Shown here: positions 19,007 through 31,879 of the stretch, piece after piece
How positions within the stretch are numbered: position 1 is the stretch's first letter
Layout: each line of letters begins with the position of its first letter
Notes under the pieces: generated by a model
Told to the model about the DNA's origin: nothing
The model's database searches: none
The model's input: only the letters and a program-made list of their open reading frames with translations
Program-made: the position numbers and the translations under genes
Assembly (NCBI GenBank): GCA_005281725.1
Contig: SSBO01000009.1
Coordinates: forward strand, 6,510,303 to 6,574,302
Direction: 5' to 3'
Origin: Wuchereria bancrofti
Lineage: Eukaryota; Nematoda; Chromadorea; Rhabditida; Onchocercidae
Length of the DNA: 64,000 nucleotides

Positions 19007-22000
19007 ACAAATTAAAAAGTTGATAGAGTAGTTTCTAGCGGAACAAATTTAAAAAAGTAGTTTTAAAGCTATATAACGCACCAGAAATAAGAAAATTCAA
19101 GGCAGTCTCATTTATTATTTATGTTATAAAACTTTAATAAAAATTTCAATCTTGCTTCTATAATAATTCCAAGTTTCCTAAAAAGATATGGTCTCTTCTA
19201 AGATCATTTCTTTCATCTGACAATAGTCTCACAAGTCTCCAATTTTAGATGTCTATGGTAATTTTTTCTGACTAATGCAGTACAATGATTATCAGATTTG
19301 AAGCAAAGGGAAGACCAAAAGAAATGCTTTTTTTTAAAAAGCTACTTTTTTGATTTATGCTTGCTAAAATGCAAAGTGCAGTCTGCTAGACCGGTGCCTG
19401 ACTAAAATGATATTCCGTCAAAATTCCTTAGATGCGATCAAATTTGATGACATGTTTTGAAAGAAAGAGCTTTAAAATCAACATACATTAAAATTCATAC
19501 ATACGAGCCTTAAAATTCATACATATTGAAATTTATACATATTGAAAACAAAGAACTAATAAGGTTTCAAAGAAAGTTTAGTAGGAAAATTTCTATTATG
19601 CTATATGGGAGGTATAGACTTTCTGCATCTAAACAAATAATGTCGAAGAATAGTTTTTTGACTAATGATAACATTTTGAATATGGAGTCATGAGATTAAA
19701 TTAATGATAATTACTGATAACTCAATAAAATTTTTGAATGAAATTACTTCTTTAATGAGATTACCATGCGAATGTTTTATAAATATTAATATCATGAATC
19801 AAAAATATCACATTTAGAGTGTTCCATTTATAAACAAAAAAAAAAATTTGAAAAAATAGTTAGTTTGAAAAAAATTTAATGCATATAAACCCAAGACTTC
19901 GGGCCTCCTTTCCCTTTTTAGTGTCCGTCCGTTTATTATCTTATTGATTCAGCAGTTCAGAAGTTAAACTTCAAGAATAACCTTGAAAATTTTTTTTCGC
20001 CCTTCTGAAACCAAATAACCTATACGAAAATAATTCCACTCATTAGTTTATGAAAATATCAAACTCCAAAGTAACTATTTTTAAACTTCTTATGGAAACA
20101 AAATAAAGCTGTCAGTGTTTCTACATTCAATTTGAATTTAAATTAAAAAAATTAATACACATTAAAACTGCATAATTGAAACTATGAGACAATAATACCA
20201 CAATGGATTGATGTTACGTCATTAGAAGCTTATTAAAAACATTTTAAAGATGCGTTTTAAATCAGTGATAGCAACTTGGCGATATATCGACTAACATTAA
20301 CTTAATCATACATTTGCATGATCATAACAAGAGTCTAGCATCGTAACAAATATGACTAATTTGGTGAAAAAGTATTTTCTATTTCTTCTCTCTTAATCCA
20401 CATCTACTCCTTCTTCTTTCCCTTCTCAAACTTAATTTCCCGTCTCATTATTTGTTAATTTAAATGATTGCCTTATGAGAAACATTAATAGATTCTTTTC
20501 TCCAAAGAAGCACCTTAAATTATTTTCAGACAAATAGTCGTTCTAGGATAAGTTTGCTTTTTTTTAATTCATTCTTCTTTCTCGTTAGATCTTAAAGGTT
20601 ACCAAACATAAGTATATTTTTAATCACATAAACATTAGGGATAAGCATGAAGTACTATTGCAGATATTATATAATAAAAACAAATTATGTCAAGGTAGTA
20701 AGGGATGAATTGTTTCTCGATTTTATGAATTAATAAACAAAACAATTGGAATTAAGGCTTCATTTGCTGAGCATTATCTAATTAGGTGACAGTTAGTCAG
20801 TGGCCTTTGTTTTTCACCATAAGCAATAATCATTGCAGTTTACGGATCATACATCGATTATCTAAATCAAATGAGGTTATACTTCCTTCAAACAAATATA
20901 AGTTGAATAGAAACTTACTAAAACATCCAATAAGACGAAAAAGAGGTGGCATATATGATTTAAAAGCAGATTAATTTCTGGTGAAATCTCATCTTATTTG
21001 ACGATAGAATATTTTAAATAAGTGAACAGCCAAGATGATTGAATTTCCCAAATTTTTATCTACCACCGCTTAATTCTTTCTAAAGTTAAAGGAATTAAAT
21101 GAAGAGATATTGCCTAAGGAAAACTACTATAATATGTAAATTTAAGCATACATAATTAATAAATTAAGAGAGCAAAAGATGAATTAATATGAAATTGAAA
21201 ATGAAAGTTCATTTCTCTGAAATGCAGTATCAGTTCCTCATTACAAAACCAGAATTTGCTATTCATTGTTTAATGAAAAAACCGATGTCACTTATCGGAT
21301 TTACATCACTACAACACTGCATTTTCTAGTGAAAAATTTTAGAGAAGATTTTAAGGCATCAAATTTTTACGCCCTTGGCTGTGTAATTCACCGAATGTGC
21401 TGTAAAGTACTATGTAACCTAAAAGTCTAAACGACCAAACATCACATTTCGAACAACGAAAACAACATTTCGCTATAACTGAAAACTATATATTGATAAT
21501 AACCAAGAGAGATCATGGTGATAGCCTCGTGGGAACACATTTTAAGTCTATCGACACTAGTATGCCAGTCGAATTTACGGTATCTTAAAAATATTCGCAA
21601 AAAATATAAAAAAAAATTGAATATCAATGGTGCTACGAATACGGTAGATAATGCAAATTACACCTTTACTTTTCCTATTTTTCTCTATTTTTTGTCACAA
21701 ACATATTTTTGTTATAAACATAAAAGCGCATAAAATAAAGAAATGAATAATGAAAACAAAAACAAAATCTGTTTCAAACGAAATCTATTTCCTTTACAAT
21801 AGTTTTCTGATTTCATATACTTTTTCGAGTTTAGAATTAGCAGATATGAGATTTAAATGACAGAACATGAGATTCACGTTAAAAATCCCAATTATTTAAC
21901 ATAAGTGTAACAGATAATGTTGGAAAACCGGCAAAAGCTATTGTGTATGAAGAAAGCAAAATAAAATGAATCAGTCAAATAAATAAAATAAATAAAGAAA

Positions 22001-23147
22001 TGAATAATGAAAAATTAATGGATATGCTAAATTTTAATTTGCTATAAGCTTAAACGGTTGTCTCTTGAACAAATTAAAATTTTATACTGTAGCAATAACT
22101 ACTACTTTATATGCAATGATATTCTTATTTCCCATAGTAAATACTATCACTATAATACTTATAACTATCACACCATCCCAGACATTTTTATACATTGGCA
22201 ATTTCATTACTTCAGATTTATGCTTAAGAAGCAATCATTGTGATGGTTTATGATCATTCTAAAATAGTCAATCAAATTACTGGTTTAAAATATTCTCGTT
22301 ACTTCATTCTAATTTCTATAAATGTTATAGATATTCCTGATAAGTATATTACCACTTCCTTTTGTATGCAAAATAATAATTTAAAGATTTTATCACATTC
22401 GAATAGCTCTTCATTAGCTAATATAAGCTAGAACACAAAGTATTAAATCTTATTTGACAATTTAACATTTAATGAGTTACTGATTCCAAAACACCTGATG
22501 ACCATCTGACCATAACTGTTCGAGCTCTCATCATCCATTGATAAGAAGTTAACACATTGCTTGAATAGCAGCAAATAATATCGCAATCTTAATTTATATA
22601 TCCTGGTTGTAAGAAACGAAAAATAAGCATTTATTTAAAATTTATGTATTCTTGTTAAAAGAAACGAAGGATAAAAATTTGTATTTAAAGTCCATAACGA
22701 TATCTTAAATGCTTCATTGCAGGATGTTCAAAAAAGATTTAGAGCTAACATAATGCTATCGGCTTTAGGTTGAGGTCAATGTCGAGATATTTTAATTTTG
22801 AGAGGAATAAATTACCGCTTACATACAGTAGTACCATATCACAATTTAAAAAAGCAGTAACTGGACAGATTATGGGAGAGAGAAATTAGTGCAAAATAAA
22901 AACAGGAAAAAAATGGACGAAAAAAAGGAATGAAAGAATTGGACAGGGAAAGAATGGGTCTCATGGGCTCTCTCGTTTACAAGCATATAAATAATCAAAA
23001 ACAATTTCGATTCTACAAAACTGGAATAAGCCATCTCAAGCTTTACTTAAAAAGAAATTGACAGGAAAACAATTCGATTTATAATCGGTATTATCTTTTG
23101 CTGTAAATTGAAATAGTATGAACAAATCTCATCACTTTCCCTTTTGT

Positions 23148-23326
23148 TTAATTGGCTATAAATCATAATTAACTTCTTTTTTTCCATCAGTCTCGTCAAT
23201 TTCCCTTTTGTTGAATTATTAAGCTTATGCCATCTTGCGTAGACACTAATGAGATCATTTTCATCATGTGAAGATCGTGTTGAGCAGAAAGGAAAAAGAA
23301 GTTAGGTATGATTTATAGCCAATTAA
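23148..23326. repeat. inverted repeat, 35-bp arms
   Basis: TTAATTGGCTATAAATCATA (continuing to about 23185) is the near-perfect reverse complement of 23291-23326, separated by about 105 bp. Only two or three positions differ. It could be the termini of a small non-autonomous DNA element (MITE) or a long hairpin. No clear target-site duplication was seen. Confidence 0.65.
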
Positions 23327-24828
23327 TTGACTACAAAAAATGATTGTAGGTGTCAACTTGGCTCATGAATTCCAGCCAATAAGTAGGGAAGGTCGAAGAA
23401 GAGAAGGTCTGCTTGAGCCATATTCAATCAGTTCTGGTTAATATCCTTAATCACAAGTAGTTGTTTATGAGATGATACCATAAGGTGTACTGGATTGAAG
23501 TTGCTGAAAAATTGCTGCAGGAGGAAGTGTTATACAACATTCACAGCAAGCTGCGCAAATCTAAAATCGGTTGTCTCACATGTGCATACTATTATTATGT
23601 CTGTCCGTCCGCAACTATCGTTAAAAATAAAATTTAAAGTATTTTGAAATCATGATGGTCATAAACACTGATGCAGAAACGAAACAGATTGGCAAGGTTC
23701 GTTTAATTCTTATCAGTTCTCATTAATCAACCTATTGTATGTATTATGTACTTTAGAAAGAGGTTTTCATAGATTAAATTAGTCTAAAACGAGAGAAATC
23801 TCCTCGGGATGATCATATCTTTTTAACTGTACTTCAAGCCACACTTAGCTTACATTCAGATTGTGTATGCTAACAACTAGCTCTTTTATATATTCTGAGA
23901 CATCTCAACTTCTCTCATGGAGAAGTTATGCTTAGAATTTACAATAAAAACAAAAATATAAAAATAAAGATTAATCGTATGCGAGCCTTTCCAGTAAATC
24001 GATGTTAAATTCAATTCAAACGCTCATAAAAGATATTTCCTTTTTTCTGTCACTTTTTATGTTTCTTTTCCTCTTTCAATCTTTTTCTTTCTCATGCAAG
24101 CAGCAATTTCATCAAAAGCATCAAATCTATTACTTTCTTAAATTATTAATGCTTAGCTAATCAGTGATGATTGATGACTATCTTCTGATGATAGAAACAA
24201 ATCTGAAAAGAAGCAATAGCGATTTGTTATTGTTTTATGAAAGACTTAGCAGAAACAAATTGTTATGCATTGTGAAAAAACATAAATATTTCCAAATATG
24301 AACAAATGTATTTATGAAATCCAAATAATTTAAAAAATAATTGTATACAAAATCATTCATTACATATAATGAGCAGTATCCGGTACTTGGCGGTAAAAAA
24401 CACTTAGTTGTTAGACATCTGCAAACAAATTATCCAACTTGTGATAGTGCTTAGGCAATATTATTAATTTATGTCCTGCGCAAGGCCAAACTTTGCTCTC
24501 TGCAACAGCCACTTCACTACACCAAGCATGAAAAAAAAATTTCAATTAATTTTGGACAATACATATTTTTAAGCCTTTGAAGTACTAGTAAACAGCCTTA
24601 CATCGGACACCAGCCAAAAGCCCTCTGATATGCATGAAGAAATATAAAACTTTATTTCTCAGTTTCGTTGAGGAGTAAAATCGATTAGTTAACGCAACAA
24701 TAACGCTTAAAATGATGTGAACTCATCGAAGATACCTTGTCTTTAAACCATTATATTGGCATTTCATCAGCATAACGCCAGTATAACAGTTTGAAAATAA
24801 AATTAATTTGAGAGCTAATAAGTCCAAA

Positions 24829-24916
24829 TACATACACATACATATGCATACATACATAATACGTACATACATACATACATACATACATACATGCATACAT
24901 ACATGCATATATACAT
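24829..24916. repeat. (CATA)n microsatellite
   Basis: Long CATA/CATG tetranucleotide tract. It accounts for the Tyr/Met/Cys-rich minus-strand frame at 24723-25019. Confidence 0.9.
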
Positions 24917-25055
24917 AGGCATAAAGGAATCTTTTCATCTTACAGGTATTGGATGTGCTAGTGTCAACAATCATTGAAATGATGTCAACATAATAAGTGG
25001 ACCTATAAAGGCTTTGCAAATTGTAGCAAAGTGATTTGGAATAAACCTATAAAAT

Positions 25056-25078
25056 AAAAGCGGAAATATTCCGCTTTT
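25056..25078. repeat. perfect short palindromic hairpin
   Basis: AAAAGCGGAA at 25056-25065 and TTCCGCTTTT at 25069-25078 are perfect inverted copies around ATA. This is a G+C-rich stem in AT-rich DNA. No gene end is nearby, so a terminator role is not indicated. Confidence 0.6.
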
Positions 25079-26097
25079 AGTTAAATGAACTTTTCATCTT
25101 CACCTAAGATACAGTATCTAAACTCAGTTCATTATTATCCTATCTCTTATATCCCAGTTCATCAACACTGACCTTTCAACATCTCTCCAGCGTTGAATAA
25201 ACAAATTTTTTCACATCACCTTATTTTATCTTCTTTTGCCTTCTTCAGTAATGACAAAATTATTCAATTTTTAAAAAAAGTATTTGCGTAGTTTTTCCCG
25301 AAGTTGTGTAATGGAATGCATATCATTAGTAAAATTACTCTTCTCTCATAAGTCCATTAAAAATCCTGGAGATATGAATAAACAACTACGGGTAGCCTAA
25401 TCAGTGTGTGTCACTCCTCATTAGACCTTTTTCTGAAGCATATGTCTAGCACTGTGATTTTTAGTAGATAACCGTAGGTTGTTCTGAACGATTAGAAAGT
25501 GTTATTGAGTGAAATGAAAAGGCTAAGTCATCGTTTATTGAAGGAAATATCAAAGTAACTGCGACAAGTGAGAAAAGAATTTAAGAAGTCACCAGATATG
25601 ACAGATCAATAACGATACTTTGAGGAAAAATGTAACGAAATAATTTTTTTCTTCAGTCAATCGAAAGTTTAAAAAAGTACCCATGAGATATTAATCAGAA
25701 ATTCCTAGCTTCGAAAAAATTTTTTTACAGCTATGTTCTTATTTTCAAGAAATATTTAGTATTGAATAATATTGAGAATGTGATGAGAAAAAAATTAAAT
25801 GTTGTAATATTAAATATAGAAGGGAAAAACAAAATGGAAAAAATACCTTAATTTGCAATAAAATCACCAAAACTTATCGTACTTTGTTGGAAAGGGTCAG
25901 GAAGGAATCCCTTAAATATAAAAGTTAAGACTAAGACTAGACTAAACTTCATATGGGTTATCCAGTGCCAATAATGACAAATAAAACATTGATTTTGAAA
26001 ATAAAATTTATGAACATTAGGAACACGTGAAGTAACTCTATTGGATTAGGTGAATCACCTTGAAAAACAGAGGTGTACGAAGATCTTAGGTGTAACA

Positions 26098-26123
26098 CAT
26101 ACATACACACACACACACACATA
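26098..26123. repeat. (AC)n microsatellite
   Basis: CA-rich simple repeat, ACAT then (AC)9. Confidence 0.85.
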
Positions 26124-26232
26124 AACATAATACATGATAGTGTCACACAAACATTATCAATAGGCCAAGATCTATGCTAGCCAGTAATGGGAGGAATAGC
26201 AGAAAGAAAGGGCTGGACAGACAGAATAAGTA

Positions 26233-26338
26233 AAAGTTAAGACTAAAATCTGCGGAAAGAGCACTCGGTCTTGCTGGTGGTGATCCAAGTGTACATCTCA
26301 CCTCGCTTAGCTCCGGTTATCGCCACAACAACCTCCTC
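26233..26338 (+). other. coding-like G+C-rich island, unidentified
   Basis: A short block much richer in G+C than its flanks is open on the plus strand for about 33 codons to a TAG at 26336-26338 (core ERALGLAGGDPSVHLTSLSS). It is also open on the minus strand. It could be a terminal exon, a gene relic or a conserved non-coding element. No partner exon was found. Confidence 0.25.
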
Positions 26339-26410
26339 GATTAGTAAATACTCTTTTCTCTCTATTTAGAACGGCTTTCTTCTCAATTATCATGGACACT
26401 GTAGTGCTGC

Positions 26411-26530
26411 TAGTAGTAGTAGTAGTAGTAGTAGTTAGTAGTAGTAGTAATAATAGTCGTAGTAGTAGTAGTAGTAATAGTAGTAGTAAGTAATAAGTAG
26501 TATGTAGTAAGTAGCATGTAATAAGTAGTA
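26411..26530. repeat. (AGT)n microsatellite
   Basis: About 120 bp of TAG/AGT triplets with interruptions (TAAT, TCG, AAGTA). Confidence 0.9.
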
Positions 26531-29500
26531 AAAGAAATGTTTAAATTCACCAGGAAGATTGAACTCTAAAGAGTGAAATTTAAACGACAAATTAAATCAA
26601 TTAGTTTTTAGGACAATTATTCGGTGTCAAAGAGCTTTTCACTTTTTAAACTCTCCAATTGATTTGAAGTGCTCTATATATTTTGCTCAAGGTATAATTT
26701 GGTTTTAATTCTTATCTAATTTTGTATCTGAGTAAATTATGCGTAGAATAATGACAAAAAATTTGAAATTGGAGCTATCCGTCACCATCTGAAATGACAA
26801 CTTTGAAAATATGTGAAAAGAGGATTGCAAAAGCAGCGATAAAAGTGTATCCTTTCCTTTCGTTCTAAAAACTAGTCCACAGGATTTAAAAAACGAAGAA
26901 AAAGAAATCTTTAGAGAGTTATCACAATATGCGCTTTCATTTTTTTGACTGCAAGATTAGAAAAGATATCAGAATCGAACTCTCGATATGCTCGAAGTGA
27001 TATACAATTTCAAAGACATAGAGTGCATTTTCCCAACAGCTTATCTGGCAACTTGAACTTATAATATTTTAATATCCATTTTATTCTATGAATAGTTCCA
27101 AACACCACAAAGTTCAGTTCAAAAGAAGATTAAGGAAAAATACATTTCTATAATTACTTAGGAGTTGCGCTATGGAGATAATTATTTAAAATGAGCAGTT
27201 TTCCGAAGTAAAAATACTTAAATATAAAAATTGCTAAAGTTAAATAATTTCACTCACTTAATTTTTCATATTTCTGGAATTTTTGTAAAATTTTTTCCAA
27301 AAGCACTTAAATTCCACAACTTAACTGAAAAAATATCAACTTTAACGACCCAACCAATTTTTTAATAATATTACATAGTTGTAATGAATTGTGAACTGAT
27401 CCCTTGCATCTCACGCTCTATAACTAATTGCGAATTTTCAAAATTTTCTTTATTTCTTTTAAATTCAAATTAACCAGCAATGCTGGAATTTTTGTGAAAT
27501 CTTTTCAAAAAGCTTAAATTTAACCATCAATTCAAATTAACACAATTTTTTCAAGACTTAAACAGAAAATGTGATATTTGAATTGTATATATTGAAGCAT
27601 AGGAGATGATTGTATCTATTTTAACAACAATGAGCTGTATAATACACATTGATTAATTACAAGTTTGTCGCGCATCTGCCATTTTGCAATCTTCAGAGCA
27701 GTTTAAAGTGAAATGGAAAGGTAAACTGAAGTGAAGGCGGAGGAGGAAAGATAGAAATTTTGAATTACCAGTGAATGTTAGGAGGTCTTTTAATAGAACT
27801 GATTTCAATGAAGGTAAGATTTCAAATCTCCAAATCTTAACAAACGTTTATTGAAATAACTGTTGTGAAGTAAAAGTCTGAAATGAACTAAAATATTTGG
27901 CAGCAGGATATTATGTTCTTGACCTGGCAATCTTTGCCAAATTTTCCTGTTTCATTTTTTGCCTTCATTTTTTTCCTTTCAGTTTTTCTCTCGCAGTAGC
28001 GCCAAATATTTCCTCCCGCTAGACTTTTTGGCTTTACAAGATGTTTGGCATAAATTTGGAAGATCCAGAATTGATGCTTGTTCACAACTTATCGTACATC
28101 AAATTCCTTCAATAAAAAATATTTGAAAAATGTCACTTCTTTTTATATGAAAGTTTGCAGCACAAATGAAATACTTTCACCTCCATCATTCGTGATAATT
28201 TTACAGTATTCATTTTCATAATGAGCACCCTTCGGGGTCTTACAATAACTCATAGAATTGAATCAAAATTAGAATGATTTTAATATTGAACGAAGTTTCA
28301 TTTTGTCTGATTATTGTTTATTCAACCACTTCTAATTACGTGTAAACTTATCAGTGAGTTGCAATCTCATGAATTTATCAAATGAAAAATGGAATAGATG
28401 ACAGACAATTGGTAGAGACTAATTCTTTCTTTGTCTGAATAAATATTCACTGATTTGGTAGTTAAGACTCTTCCCGTGGATTACAGCTTCATGCAAAATG
28501 ATTCTATTGTTTGCTAAAAAAACATGAATTGATGGATGTTTCATAACTTTCGGTATTAAATTCTATCTTATATTACCGATAAAAAAAGAACTGTGAGATA
28601 CGTCTATCACCAACGTATCATATTACAATTGATGTTCTAGGAATTGTTAATTTAATTCCATGATTATTCATAATTATGTATTCATCTACTGGACATTTGT
28701 TTGTATGTTTTTTTTCTTTTTTTTTTTACTAAAAATTATGAGTCTTAAATGACCAGAAAGTCTATGATTTCAATTGGAAAAAAAAATGGTTCAATGAATA
28801 AAGAAACGATGAAGTAATCGCACAAAATCAAAACTTATGATGTAAATGGGAATTCAATCCAAATCCAACTGGCGAATTTTCATTCCAGTATTTGTCCTAC
28901 ACGTTTTCATTTCTGATTTTGATTATGTTTTCTAGTGGAAATAATTTTTTCCTTTTCCCTCTATTTCTCTACGAAATATAATTTGATGAAAAGAAACGAA
29001 ATATAAATTGATGAAAAAAGTTATTCAAAGAAGTTATATAGCCTTTAATTTTATTTGAAAATTGAGATCAGTAGGCTGTACTTCTAAAATTCGATAATAA
29101 AATCGCAACTTTTGTAAAACCACATGACAAATTTGAAACAATTATCTTCAATTCCACTATTAAAAATATTAAGTCAAGAAGTTATAAATAAAACGAGAAG
29201 TGGAAAAATAATAAAAATGTAGTTACAATTTCCATGATTTAAAACCGAAGTTTATAAAAAAACTTGATATCTTGAAAACAGTTAGAAATTGCAACAATTA
29301 AAGTCATAATAGAATAATAACGAAACAGTTAAAATAACACTAACACTGCTGTATGCATGGTTATTTGTCAACGTCATGCTAAGAGAATTTTCAAAGGGAG
29401 AAAAGTACAGGATAGTTTCAACGATACTACTACTGAAACTAGAAGGACATAGGTATCGCGTGCAATTCATAAGGTATTGTTCCTTTCAGACTTTCTTAAA

Positions 29501-29932
29501 CAGAGTAATATGGATTAAAATATAAGAAGTATATAATAGAAAAGAACATATAAGCACATAATATATAAGAGAGAAGCAAAGAGAATTCCACAGGATTACA
29601 TTAAAAAATAATCATCTAACTCCTCCCCTACTCAGTTTACTTGTTGGCAAAATAGAATACTTTGTAGAAGATTCAAAAAAAGGTATTTCTAAAAATAATA
29701 TATTAAAAAAGAAGATTTTCCTTCTCTCTGATTCATTTATTTTCAAATAGAAATTTGAGAAATATTTTAAATCATAACTATTTATTCAAAATAAATAGTT
29801 TCACCAACATAACCATATGAGAATTAATTTCAGGTGAAATCTGAAAGAGATGTTATTAGCTTTATTTGTTGTATATATATTACTAGCTTTATTTATCATA
29901 TTCTTTTTTATTATCATCATTGTTGCTATCAC

Positions 29933-29934
<2 letters not shown>

Positions 29935-29981
<47 letters not shown>
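29935..29981. repeat. (ATT)n microsatellite
   Basis: About 15 uninterrupted ATT units. Confidence 0.9.
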
Positions 29982-29982
<1 letters not shown>

Positions 29983-30586
29983 AGCTTATCATTGCATATT
30001 ATAAGCTTTATTTACCACACTCAAGGGTGAGATAGCTAATGATTTCAAACCTTTGCTCTGAATTCTCGAAATTAGTAAATCTTAATATATGACTAACCTG
30101 ATATACGGTAATACTACTTCTCACTACTAACGATGGTAATTAAACCGTCTACAGCGAGAGTAACGACTTCTATAACGCGCTATCGGAGCAGGAACACTTG
30201 TTACCTACAAAATGTTTCGCACACACTTAATTCCTATATGTTTGTTACCATTGTCATTAAACCATTATTTTTTATGCAATAAATTTTAATTTTTTTTTAA
30301 TCTAGAAGCAAACAGTTTCCTTGTTCATGTCCGTAGAAAAAAGTTCTAGTATTATTATTACTGACAATATGATTTGATGGTCAGTAGCTGCTTAAGCGTT
30401 TGTTATTTCATTTTTAATTTAAGCATTTGTTAATTTTAAGTAATATGATCAAGGAATTGTCGTTTAGTTTGACATCTTTCGATTTAACTAATAACAGTAT
30501 GCTTGTCTTACTTTGATCATCTCTCTTAGGGAGGAATTTTGCAATTTAAGAAATAGATAATAGAAAAAACAAGTCCTGATGTTTTG

Positions 30587-31879
30587 TTATTTCGCTGATT
30601 TAATTCCAATGTTATTTTTCATAGAAAGAAAAAATGAACTAACATCAATTTTACTACCCTTTAAAAATGTGTCGGCAAGATCCATTGCTTTTAATTTGGC
30701 AGCTATATCTGTGAATTCTATCCTAGCAGAGTTCATTCTGAAAAAGCAACTAATTATTATGGACATTCCAACTCAAATTTTGAAAGAAACCTTCTACATT
30801 TTTCGGAATTTAACAATTTCCAAGCGCTTTTAGACTTCAAGCTCGCACACTGAGCTTGTGAATTATTAAGCAATGGATAGTGATTTGGTAGTAAATATAA
30901 CACTCAGAAATATAACGACAATCACGAATTATAATGATAGTGATAACTCACCCAATAAAACGATAAGTAACTGTGTCCTTACAAAATTCAATGGTTATGA
31001 TGGTACCACAACTTCCAAAATGATCTTCCAATTCTTTTCTGCTTGTTCTTATGTTAAGCTAAAAATTATCAGTCATTTCAGGATTAAACTCACTTGTTAG
31101 AATAATAATGATAAAAAAACTTCTAATAGTCAACTTAAGCCAAATTGATTTTAGTTATGCTTAATAAAACTGTCTGCACAAAAGCTTCATTTGCTGTTGC
31201 CGGAATGCGAAATGATGCAAGGAACAAAAATTTTGCTTTGATTAAATTGATTATGACTGTTTTTTTGCACAACTGATGCAATCCTAAAAACTTGAAATAC
31301 TAGCGATTGTTTAAAGAATGCAAAAAAAAAAAATAAAACGTAAATTAAGATGATAGAATAACATCAGACCAACTTATTTTCTCTACACAGGGAATATTTC
31401 TGGTTGATGAAAAACTTAAGGCTAAAGAAAAACCCTGAATATAAAAAATTCAAACAATTCAATCATAAATTTCAGCCGTACATTATTAACATAAACGCTA
31501 TGCTTGCAAGCTTCGATCACTCCGAACCATTGATCTTGTGCAGCCTTACAAATAACTGTCATTTCCCGTTCAGAATCAGTGATAGTCTCACGTAAACGTT
31601 CCATTTCACGCTCATCCTCCAATTCCATTTCCAGTCTTCTGTTCATATCTTCCATGTATAATTTGGACTGTTTCTTTAGTTGATCTAAATGGCAAAATCA
31701 CTTCTTCCATTTTTAGATTCATCTATCCTTTTTTTCAGAAACTTTCTACTCTCCACTGATCTTTCATCTCTCTAGAATTCCTTGCGAATTAGTTTCTGCT
31801 TATTGTCATTCGAATCTTCTCCACCACCTTTTACTTCCTTGATATCTTCAAATCTAAGCCAAAAACGTACTGTAACCAT
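30587..31879 (-). CDS. divergent PABPN1-like RRM protein
   Basis: Four exons, 31828-31879, 31482-31684, 30952-31058 and 30587-30737, join in phase to a 170-aa product. Residues 18-60 are a charged, Glu/Arg-rich segment likely to form a coiled coil (MNRRLEMELEDEREMERLRE). An RNA-recognition motif follows. Its RNP2 is SVYVNN, then NLNIRTSRKELEDHFGSCG, which aligns without gaps to the NVDYGATAEELE-HFHGCG region of nuclear poly(A)-binding protein PABPN1. The RNP1 region (IGMNSARIEFTD) has lost the usual aromatic residues, and LKGSKIDV ends the fold. The coiled coil before a single RRM is the PABPN1 layout, but the protein is shorter and lacks the Arg-rich tail. The first exon is the least certain. 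It follows a CAATTTCAG acceptor 12 nt before the ATG, which would suit spliced-leader addition. The product may be a lineage-specific paralogue with altered or lost RNA binding. Confidence 0.62.

Larger units (their letters stand above)
15873..30586. other. 14.7-kb gene desert upstream of pkc-1
   Basis: No exon chain with matched splice sites and recognisable protein could be built on either strand. The stretch holds simple repeats (listed separately), an inverted repeat at 23148-23326, a hairpin at 18934-19006 and a small coding-like island at 26233-26338. The open frames between 16062 and 30833 that I examined lack domains, and several are created by microsatellites. Given its position it may hold pkc-1 control elements or alternative first exons, but no such element is identified. 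Confidence 0.6.

Noticed and set aside
22058..22431. Three overlapping plus-strand frames
   Set aside because: Extremely AT-rich codons, no domain, no splice context, mutually overlapping.
24723..25019. 98-codon minus-strand frame
   Set aside because: Its core is the translated CATA microsatellite at 24829-24916.
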